Positions 51,441 to 61,707 of a stretch of 64,000 bases of DNA are shown here, in pieces. Numbering within the stretch: position 1 is the first letter of the stretch; the number at the start of each line of letters is the position of its first letter. The DNA comes from Oreocharis arfaki (lineage: Eukaryota; Chordata; Aves; Passeriformes; Paramythiidae): NCBI GenBank assembly GCA_013398015.1, contig VZRR01002064.1, positions 62,001 through 126,000 of the forward strand, in the 5' to 3' direction. The notes under the pieces were generated by a model, which saw only the letters and a program-made list of their open reading frames with translations, was not told where the DNA came from and did no database searches. Made by a program: the position numbers and the translations under genes.

Positions 51441-54400
51441 TCAGGAAAATCTGAAGTGCTTGGTATATGGCTAAGCAGCTTTAGTGGCTGCCATTTCTCT
51501 AATTTTGTGGGAACATGATCCAACCCCAAAATAATACACAGAGACTTTTTCTTGCAGTGTTTCCAGTGAGTTTGTAAAAATTGACTCAATGCAAACATAT
51601 TCTAAACTAAAACAATCTAAACAGAAATACTTCTGACTTTTAAGTTCAGTAGCAAACCTCACACTGTGTAAGTTGATTGACCAAAGGACTTTTATCAAGT
51701 CAACACACAAAACAATCCATAACGATAAAGGGATTTTTTGTCAAATAGAAATCTACTCATGTTCATTGCTTAGGCCATCACGGAACACCATAAAGCTTTT
51801 GACATCTGATGAAACCAAAAATATCTTATTTGAAGAAAGTATGGTTCTTCTGCAGGTTGTTAAGAGCTTTGTTCTACATCTTCAGCCCTTTTCCTCACCT
51901 TTCCGCAGGCTCCAACTATCCAACTTTGAGGGCTTTTAAGTGTTTCTCAGCTAAACAGAAGAATTTTCACATCAATTAAATATACATGAAGCAGTACCAG
52001 AGAAATTCTGGTACCATGAAAATCTTGTTGCCTTATACTCCATATAGCTGGGAAACTCCTGTGAGTTTTAAACTGTAGTTACTTCTTGTAAGAGTCTACA
52101 TACACAGCTGGTTTTCAAAAGGCTCTTACAAGTTATCGACTGCTCTTTTCAGCTGTGGCTAGGAAAGTGTATTTTGATGAAGAAGCTGGGCAAAGAAAGC
52201 AGACACAAAATCTAAACCACAAGTCTTTAAGATGCTTTTGTAAATACAATATACAGAATGAAATTTCTGATTCAGGTCAACACTACAGGAGACCCTTCAC
52301 CTCTGAAGGCATTTCAGACACTGAAATGATCCAAATTTAGCTTACTTGCTCATCGGTATTTACAACAGGAAGACTTTATTAAAAATAACATGTAACAGTA
52401 AGGAAATATTCCTCATATTTCATAGATAACAAAGATGAGAATAAACCCTGCAAGGCAAATATCCAATCAGTCAAGTGGAAGATTCTTGCAACATCTATCA
52501 AAGGAAACCCTTAGTAGGCTTTAAATTTCTCCTGTGGCTGTTCACAATTCTAATGGGTTTTTTTTTTCTTTTTCAAAATGTACCATTAAAAAATAATAAC
52601 AACCCCCCCCACAAAAACAACTGAAAACCACGTAATATTACCAATAGTCTGGAATAATCAAAAACATGCAGATAGAATGGAAAACACCACAATAATTTTT
52701 ATTTTGTAACTTGTTCTTAAAAACTAATAAAAACTGACTCAAGCACTCCAGACAACCAACACTTTTAGATGATAGATTAAACATATCTGGAAATCTTTTC
52801 AGTGAACTCATGTTTCATGTTTAATGAAAACAACAACCACCACCCACCCACAAAATTCCTTGACACACAGAAGACAAAAACTTACTTGCAGTTATTACCC
52901 TAGAACATATTAAAAAATCAGATGCATGTATCACACCAGAAGCTATGCTGGTTCTGAGAAAACAACTGTGTCTGTCATACGTTTGCAGCTTTGTTTTTTA
53001 AACAAAAAATGCTCCGAGTTGCACAGTTCTTCCTTGAATTATTTTTTCTATTCACATCAGTCTTGAACCTTGCTGTATTCATCCGTTCTCTTAGTGGAAA
53101 CTGTGTCTTTTCATATAGCCCTTGGCGTGTTTACACATTCCCTCCCTCTCCCACTCAGCTGCTTCACTGTCCCACTGTTCTTTTACTGCTATTAGCAACA
53201 GTACTTGCACTTCATAGACATAACACAACTCAGAATCTATGTTAATCACTGGGAGTAGCATACGACCTTACTGTGAAAAGAAGCTTTGCACTGGTTTGGT
53301 TGGGAACAGCCATCAAATTCCAGCTCTCAGTATCTGTCCTTCCTCTCTCAGGCACAGCGAGTAAAGCCATTTCCCAAACCAGCGTGCCCACCGACTGCTA
53401 ATAACGGAAGGGGAGTGGTGGGGGAGCAATTACAGGAAAAGGAGCCAGTGCAGGTGCAGTCAGCAGGTTCAAAAAAAACAGGCCCAAACAAGAACAGAAA
53501 ATGGAACAAGTGACACGCTTCTATCCCGCACAAAAACTTCTGCTACTATTTATATTCCCACACCCAGGAGACAGCTCTGAATGGTACAAAGCACCACAGT
53601 TACAGCCTGACCAATTTCTAGGCCAGTGTAGCAACTGCTTTATTATCATTATTCACAGGACTCTGTTGGTTTAAAAAGTCTGCTACCAGAGGATAAGAGA
53701 AATCAGAAATACACCTCAGAAATCCACATGCACTGAAATAACATATATATTTTAAATCAAGCTAACACCCCAAACATCACTGTAGCTTCTGTACCTTTAA
53801 CATGTCCAATCCCTTTTTCAGTCAAAAGTAAAATATTACAGCTGTACAGCACCCACACTTCACAGAAACTACTTAATCAGATTAAAGACTTAGGAAGACA
53901 GCCTTCTCTCAGAAGAACATCAGGGAATGGAAGATAATTGTTCTTGTGCTTTAGGAGCATGCATACATTAAACAAGGATTTTGAAAGAAGATAAAACAAA
54001 ATTTGATATGCATATGCAGTAAGATAGAGGGATAATTTCTATTCATAAACCAGTCACATATGCTTTATCATCTAAAATCTGACAAGTGCTTAAAGTCATA
54101 AAACATCATTACATTGTATGCCATTTACATAAAAATACACTAATAAATAAAGAAGTGCTTATTCATTACATGATACAAAACAGTATACTTACTATACACT
54201 AGTGCAACAAATGTGTGCACCAAATATGTCCTCTAACAAAGCTGATTATATGCTTTCAGATAGCCCTCAAATACCTTATGTCTGGTACTGCAATATGTTT
54301 AGTACATCTTAAGAAAACCTATGTCTAATCTTCCCTTTAAGGCCGTTCGTAGTTTTACGCAGATAATTTTGTCCTTATCCTAATTACCTTGTTCAACTGG

Positions 54401-54489
54401 GATCAAGGCAGTCCCTTACCTACACAATAACAAGGTAACATAGGACAACAAGGTGAGGAAACGCCAATGGAAGCTGCTGAATTACAACG

Positions 54490-54640
54490 TGCTGCCGGAG
54501 AGAACGCGCAAGGCGATGTGCGCACTGTGATTCCGCTCGCCACCTCCTCAGCAGCCTAATCTGGTTACCGACGGATAATGGCAGAAATGCATTATCCTCT
54601 CTAAGGAACGAGGAGACCAGAGCGAGGAACGGCTCCCAGC
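54490..54640. promoter_or_regulatory. CpG-dense segment, candidate regulatory element
   Basis: Roughly a dozen CpG dinucleotides occur within about 150 bp, in a neighbourhood where CpG is rare. A CCAAT motif lies just to the left (near 54463). The segment carries one copy (54546-54557) of an exact 12-bp direct repeat, CCTCAGCAGCCT, whose second copy is at 54648-54659. No exon was recognised. It may be an enhancer or a small unmethylated promoter; this is inference from composition only. Confidence 0.4.
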
Positions 54641-56779
54641 TGGTTTTCCTCAGCAGCCTCCGAACACAACTTGCAGGGCAAACACAGACCTCCAGTCACA
54701 CAAGTACGTGAAATGCCTTCAAGACTGAGGCAGCGCATGCTTTCCCAGCGGCACGCATGCAGTACAGTACAAGTTACGGTCCATTTGTTTGCTGGGCCAC
54801 AAGCACAGGATTATTTTTTTTCCCCCTACATTCTTCCAACAATAGCTTGGAGAGCTTGAGACACTTAACATGGGGGCAAACAGAAAATCTGGTTCTTCCC
54901 TTTAATCTTCACTTGAGAAATCAGATTAAGATTGAACTGTTAAGCACCATGTTTTATTTACATTTCTGCTTGTGCTCAAGAAAACTGGGGGAAAAAAAAT
55001 CCAAAAGGTTCCAATAAGCCAATGTCTTGCATTCAAGATAAAATCGATATTACTACTTCTAGATAGCATTTCCAAACATACTCTGCAATTATGTAACACA
55101 TCTAGGCTGATTAAGTGAGCAAACCAAGTAAGACAAGTAAACAAAACTGCTCTCTGGAGTATCTGCACAATGCCTTCAGCCTAGTCTCACAAATATTAAG
55201 TTAAACATACATACTGGCCACAACAAAGTGACATTTTGCCAAGAAAAGACATTTCTCAAAGGCTGCAGAATCACTAACCTTAAAACATTTTCTTCAATGT
55301 TGCATATATGAGGAGGATATACAAAACATTTGCAAAACAAAAGACTGCAGCAAAACCATCGTTAAATTTAGAAAAAAAGATCAAGAAGTTTTCTTAATAG
55401 TAACTAAGGTTTTGTTTTCCCTCGCAGTTTCGTAACACAACATCAGAAGAACTGAATTCCTTGTAAATGTGGTAAGCAGTAGTTTTAAGAGAGACCAACA
55501 GCTACATAATCATCCTACACACTGTTAATTGTATCTGGCATTATTGCCCAAAGCTCCTACACAGAATGTCAGCTGACTGCCTGAACAGTACTTTGTTCTT
55601 AGTGCCTTTGTTAATGACGAATTAAATTATACAGAAGAGAGCTCCACAACCACCCTCACTTTATAAACCTCGACCATTACAGAACAACAAAAATCCTATA
55701 GCTTTGCCTAGAGAATGCAGTCATTTCTTAACATGCTACAACTTGCATTCTTAATCTGCAAATTACCGCAATTCATGTTTACACCATGGAGAACTGTGTT
55801 GCTTCACAGGAAGGAAACGAAGATGAAGAAAAACATTTCCCAAAAAAATAAATCTCAGCAAGAGTGATCTTGGTTCACATTCAGTTCTACAAAGACCATG
55901 ACTTCCCTTCCACCTTAGAAATGACAAGCATACAAACATCAGAGAACTGCCCAAATTTTTTTAGACTGTGCAGTCCAGACACAATATCACTTCTCCGGTC
56001 AACGCTCATTATCTCTTTCAGTCTCTAACATATGAAAGAACTAAGCAAAAACCACACATTTAAGGTCACCTCAAGAAAGCGTCTCTCTCAGGACTCTTTA
56101 CAACTACTGTTTTAGCAAATTCAGATTAGAGATTTAATCTTAATCTGTGATCTTTATAAAACCATCTTCTTTATGCAAATCTGCATATATAGTCACTTGT
56201 AAAAGCAGAGCCATCCTACCTCATCCCTAAACTTGCTGCAAGTCCAATGAACGCGTCTCAAGTCTCTCTAAAAATAATAACGCATATATAGAAAGTCATC
56301 AAGGTATTAAGCTCAGAGAACCCGGCTGACACGCAAACCCAGGAGGTGTGATAAAGACAAAACATATGTCTAGTTTTTAACGAAAATACAACCACATAGT
56401 CCGTATTGCTTTACTGACCTACTTTCCATTGGTTTGTGTAACAATACACTGTGCAGTGAAGGAAACGTAGCAACATCCCATGTCTTTATTAAATATACAT
56501 CCCTACCTCCACCAGCAACGTTCTTATTTTATGGCTATGCTGAATGACTATGAATCTCTTCACAAAACACGGCAGGTTAACATCCGCTTGTTTACAAAGC
56601 AGTATAGTAAATCCTGCCTTATCTTGCAGAGGTGGCCAACACAAGTAACACCGAGGCGAGGGGGGTAAACACAACGCCAACATAAAAATGCACAGCGGAA
56701 TCTGCCAGAGTAGTAAATAATTGAGATCACGGGCCATCCCAGAGACCCAGGCACGGTTAAAATTCCAAGAAGGGCTGGA

Positions 56780-57140
56780 GCCGCCACGCTCCGTGCCCCG
56801 GTACCCTCCGGCTGCTGTACGTAGCATCCATCGCCCAGCGCCGGGCTCGGGCGGAAGCCAAGCCCGTCAGCACAAGATGCCAACCTGCCATACCAACCTC
56901 CTCGGCCCCCCCGGGCTGCAGAGAGACCCCCAGAGCCCCGCGGCGGTCCCCAAGGGCACGGCGNGGCCCCGGCCCGGCCCCCCGGGCGCTCCGCCCCCGC
57001 CGTCATGTGCCCGGCGGGTCCCCCCGCCGCCCGGCAGCGCCCGGGAAGCGCCGGCCCCGCCGGAACCCCGCGACGCGGTGACATCCCACACACCCAGGGG
57101 GAAGTTTCGCCCCCCACCGCCAAGGAAAACGAAGCGAGAG
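56780..57140. promoter_or_regulatory. CpG island inside the CLASP2 intron, candidate promoter
   Basis: About 360 bp is strongly GC-rich and dense in CpG, while the surrounding intron is AT-rich and CpG-poor. It contains one ambiguous base (N at 56964). Such islands in vertebrates usually mark constitutive promoters. The position inside the intron between the TOG1 end and the shared exon fits an internal CLASP2 promoter for a TOG1-less form on the minus strand; an antisense or bidirectional transcript is also possible. The long open frames on both strands (for example 56560-57207 minus, 56721-57212 plus) come from high GC and hence few stop codons, and their translations resemble no known family. 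I did not find a first exon with a convincing start and donor inside the island. Confidence 0.7.
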
Positions 57141-60100
57141 GAGAAGAAGCAGCCCTGGTTAAGGAAGAGCACTCCACAGAACAGAGATCAAGCAAAACGT
57201 AACACAAAATAAAACAATAAAGCCACAGGAAGTAGGAAAGGGCTTCGTTGAAGAAAGGCGCTGCCTCTTTTTGTGAGTTTTCGGAACACTTGTTCGGGAA
57301 ACCCCCCCCGCAACTTTAAAGAGAAATTGCTTCCAAAGCATGCGTGTAACACATGCTGGAGAGCAGGAATGACAGCCTACCCAGAGACTGAGCTGCTGAT
57401 CAGAGCTTGCACCCGAAACTACTTTTCAGGTGACACGCTGAGGATAGAGAGTGCAATCCAACAGTGATCAAAAAACAAAGAGTAGCAAGTAAGTAGTACC
57501 AATTTACTTAAGGCTTGCCAATGGGAAAGTTTAAAACTCAGGCAGACTACAGCATATGCTGCTGCACAGTGCATGAGAACCACGCATTTGCAAGGAGCCA
57601 GACACAGCTCCCTGTAGTAATAATCCAAAAACTCATGCGAATTCCTTAAAAACCTGTCGAAGCATCAGCCTGCTGAGGCCCTTTTCTTCCGAATGGGCTT
57701 AAACTGACCAGTACACTTCGCTGGTCAGTAAATTTTCCTATTTAAAATGATAAACCATCAGGAAAAGCAGCTGAAAATGAAAACGATGTGGCTACATTCT
57801 GACCACTTGCATTGAGCAAGCCAGAGAAATACACGCAGCTCAAACCCTCTATAAAATAATCATGGCAGCTATCAGCAGTATTCCCAAACGATATATATTC
57901 ATGTTGTGCCGCACTGGTGAGCTCTATTAGAGTATGTCGTCACTGTCTCCATAGTAACTATATTTCCAAATAGAAAACAGCAAAGGGAAATAAAAAACAA
58001 TAGTGTAATGTGGAAAAACAGATACACATTTGTGCTATGGATCTTTATTTGCCCCCCTTTTTTTCCCCCAGGAGAACATGTATTTCAACTGCATCTTTAT
58101 CACCCATAACACAGCTTCCCTACACCGCGGTACTAACATCACATACCCTACCTGTCATATTTTGTGTTTGTAAACCCAGTCCTTTGAGTCATTAAACATT
58201 AAAATGGAAAAATTGCATGGGTTGAATAGAGATGTACGATTTATCTTCAGCTCAATCATTCTGCTGAGTGCAGCAGAGAGCTCAGTATTAATAGTTTCCA
58301 TACTTTTTGTTTTAATTCCCTGTCTCAATAATGACATTACTATCCAATACAGGAGTCTGCTTGAATTCTCTTAGAGAAAACAGTATTTACAAATCTCAGG
58401 CAGCAGAAACAAGTGCTTTTGTAGTGCAGAGATTGGCTGCCAGTTCTGTTTCCATAGAAATGAACATTCACTTGATGAAAAATGGGGGTGCTTTAAAGAA
58501 TCTTCTCCAGTTTGGAAGGCTACATATAGTTCTGGTGGAGTGAAAGGGCAAAACTAGCAGCACACATAAGATTCTGCTTAACAGGCAAACATCCTAATAT
58601 GATTCTTTTAATATGCATCATTATGAATGTAAACAAATCCCAAGGTTTGCATAGCAGCTCATTCATTCATATAATTCACATTAAAGAAATTATCGCTGAT
58701 TTTACATCTGAGAGTAAAGGAAGAGGGGCAGAAAATAATTATTAAAAAAAAAAAACAAACAACCAAAGGTCAGCTGGAGAGGCAAGCTAGCAGTGGGATA
58801 TTATTTACGTCTGTAAGCCACTCTCATCAAGCAAAAGCACTAAGATTCCTGCCCAGTTCCCTTTTTAGACATGGTACCTCCCCATGTGTTGGCTTTTGAA
58901 ACTCCTTGTTACATCCTACCCCAGTTATTCCATCCCTAAGTGTTTGAATGTGCTTTCCACCTCGTCTGCCCTCCAAGAGGATGTGTCAGTCTCTAATGGT
59001 AACTTGTTCTCCTCCTCCTCTTTGCCATTCCATCACAGATCAGATTCAATAAAGGAAAGTAACACAAGACTAAGGGGACTGTTCTCGCTAAACCCCCTCT
59101 AGTACACTCAAAAGGGTAAGATATTAAATCCACCAGTGTGCTAAGACTGCAGGAAGGAGACCTTTTCCTGTCCTATCTGTATTTCTCCCACATACCTAAG
59201 CACACCAACACAGTTTTTTAAAACTCTCAAGTGTTAAATCATGTTAGTACAAACATATTTTTTAAAATATGTATTTGTTTTGATTATCAATATACTATGG
59301 AAAACATTTTTGTGTTCAGGTTGTTTAAAGCCACAAGCTTTGACTCTTTATTCTTTTTTTTCTTCCTAAATACATGCTGGATAAAAAGACTGAACAACTG
59401 ACGTTAGTATTATTTGATGAGAGAATCCTAAGTCACATCTCTGGATTCTCAGAAACTAGGTCAGATTCTCAGAAATCAAATATTCACTACCACAACAGTG
59501 TCACTCAGGACTATGAAGAAGATGACATCTTCCAAGGTTGTACTAGCAAGCTCTTCCCTATCCATCACATACCGAACAGGACCCCCACCAGTACAGTCAC
59601 CCTACCTGGGACAGTTAACTCCACCTGGCAAAAAGCCATTCTTTTTGCTGTTAGGAAGATCCATTATGGAGTTGAATTGTATTAAAGCCAGTTGAGGAGT
59701 TTTTGCCCTTTGCACCCCCCCTCTGCCTCCCCCCACTTTGGAAAGATAACCCTATTTCCCCCCACTTCCCCAAACCGTACGACAAAATATCCAAATCACA
59801 CAAAAAAAAAATCCTCAACACTGTAACAGATGTATTTAGCCATTAAAATTTGGCCTTTATCCAGAGATGTTTGATAAAGCTCCTGAAAGAAAAGTTGGAA
59901 CCAAGGCTACAGGAATTCAACAGTAACTTTAAATCTACACGTGCAAGCAGTAAATACAAATTGTCCTTCAGAGAATAATGAAGCACAAAGCCAAGATAAA
60001 GCATGAACAATGGAAGAATACCTTTTCAATAACACTGAAAAACTGCCTAGATGGAAGCAACAGATGAACTAGGGTCAAGCAAAAATACTGAAACCAAAAT

Positions 60101-61636
60101 ATTAAGAAGGATTCTGTCATTTACAGTACCAAAACAGAATCATACTAAGTTCTGCATAGACATTGCCACCTACAAGACGAAATACATGGTTTATGCTGTC
60201 ATACAGCAGCATTAATATCTGTGTTTTGCACATGAGATAAAAATGGCTTCAAAATAAACTTTGTTAACTCTCTTAAACAGAGACAAAAAAAGGACAGAAG
60301 TGCTATCTTAACTAGTCCAGTAAGCTAGTATATATATCTTCATATATTTAAATTACTTCCATGCCTGTATTCCCCTGTGTGACTTTCTCCGTTCTCCTGA
60401 GAACTACCAACAGAAAAAATACACATGTAAAATGCCTCTCTGAATCTCTCAAACCTATGAAACTAATGCAGCTGTTTTAACTTTAAATGCAAAAGACAAT
60501 GGTTTACCCTTTCATAAAGAGTAAATTTACAATCTAACAGAACATTAAACATTTTATGTAAAACATTTTTCCCCCAAATTAGAATGCTTTGGTTTCTTTT
60601 AAAAAATATAAATTTTTACAAATCAAGTTTTAAGTGTTCAAGAATAGCAATGTTTTATTTCAAAGCAAAATGCAGCATAGAAACTCTTACTACCTCAAAG
60701 AAAAGGTTATAAAAACACTTTCCTTTGAACCTACAGTCACTTTGGTTTTCCCACTAACAACAAAAGGGTGAGAAAATTAAAAATGAAAAAGGTATATTTG
60801 AGTACATTGAGGAATTATACACATTCCTCAAAATATTTCTACTCTTGAATAGTTACACTTTTTAGATACAGCAGACCATAACCAACATAGCTACTCTAAA
60901 AGACAAAGTAACATGACAAAATTCTTCTCGATAAAACAAGATCTGATTCCTTGTATAAGACAATGAAGCTTCCAAAACCAACTGTTAAAGCCACTGCCAC
61001 AGCACCACCTTCGTTTTGCTGTTACATAACATTTCTTCCATAATTTACGGTTTTAAATTAAATTTTCATACTAAAAAAAGCAGTAGGAGGCAACAGGGAT
61101 TCTCTGTGTAACAGGTTCTCTTTTCTTGAAATACACAAAAAATAAGGAGCTCAAGCTCATTGAAGTCTTAACTTCAACATTTAAGTGTCCTTGAATGCTG
61201 AAGTCTCCTTTTTGTGTAACTTAAAACTCAATGTATTATAATCATGATGCACCATCTTAACAGAAGATATCAAACACACCCATCATTAAAGTACATTTTT
61301 CTCTTAGTAATATACTAAGATAGAATAAAGGTTCATTTGATCTTTTTTCCCATGCATCAACACTTTGCAGCATTCTTCTATCCTCTACTGAACACATCTG
61401 TAACTCGTTATTCACTGCTTGTTTCCATGCAGTTTCAACACCTTTTTCAACTGAATTCTGACCACAGCCCAGCAAATAGTTCCAGTAAAGAGTATAAACT
61501 TGTTTCACCAAGTGTCTCATTTTCTTAGCATTTACATGTTTCTATTCATCCGTCTCACATTGATAATGCTAATATTTAAATATTTATCTTGTATTAATCT
61601 GAAGTGGATTATAAATATATGATCTTTAATACTCAC

Positions 61637-61707
61637 CACTGACGCTACTTAAAATCATATTGTCAGAGTTTCTTATTTCATCAAATTTTGCAAAGATTGT
61701 TTGCAAC
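61637..61707 (-). CDS. CLASP2: CLASP2 exon: C-terminal end of TOG1
   Basis: This 71-bp exon encodes LQTIFAKFDEIRNSDN and then MILSSVS. It corresponds to the last helix of the first TOG domain in full-length CLASP2, where mammals have a closely similar IFAKFDE core. The acceptor is preceded by TTTATAG on the minus strand and the donor is GTGAGT. The first base completes a codon from the previous, unseen exon, and one base (G) remains at the end, which joins AC of the next exon to form Asp. Residues after FAKFDE differ from the mammalian ones I recall, which is normal for a loop. This exon belongs only to the long isoform, since the short isoform starts at 42238. Confidence 0.93.

Larger units (their letters stand above)
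41702..61636 (-). other. CLASP2: Large CLASP2 intron (19.9 kb) with internal promoters
   Basis: This intron lies between the last TOG1 exon and the first exon shared by all isoforms. It contains the alternative first exon of the short isoform (42205-42238), a CpG island (about 56.78-57.14 kb), a smaller CpG cluster (54.49-54.64 kb), a CR1 LINE fragment (50.85-51.44 kb) and a palindrome/X-box cluster (43.30-43.39 kb), each listed separately. The remaining stretches are AT-rich intron with short simple repeats (A14 at 42886, a TATATA tract near 50295, a C9 run near 52606), in which I see no exon. Confidence 0.8.
1034..61707 (-). other. CLASP2: CLASP2 gene, internal part (14 shared exons plus one alternative first exon)
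   Basis: This is the span of recognised exons of the CLIP-associating protein 2 gene, a microtubule plus-end-tracking and rescue/stabilising factor that acts at the cell cortex, Golgi, kinetochores and growth cones. All introns begin GT and end AG on the minus strand, and exon phases connect without a break: exon lengths 71, 147, 80, 93, 146, 136, 71, 60, 78, 168, 56, 165, 24 and 18 give about 437 codons. The encoded part covers the tail of TOG1, the TOG1-TOG2 linker, TOG2, and the start of the Ser/Arg-rich region. CLASP2 rather than CLASP1 is supported by SAASAFKVPAP after TOG1 and by NAAAGAKARHAAGQ in the linker; CLASP1 has a different sequence there (NAAASAKSK...). The start codon of the long form, the rest of TOG1, the SxIP motifs and the C-terminal domains lie outside the window. 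Confidence 0.96.

Noticed and set aside
56560..57212. Overlapping long open frames on both strands over the CpG island
   Set aside because: High GC lowers stop-codon frequency. Translations are low-complexity Gly/Pro/Arg-rich, cross an ambiguous base and resemble no known protein.
41702..61636. Search for a second short-isoform first exon encoding a MAMGD-type start
   Set aside because: No ATG-GCN-ATG-GGN-GAY followed by GT was found by eye on the minus strand, so no feature is reported.
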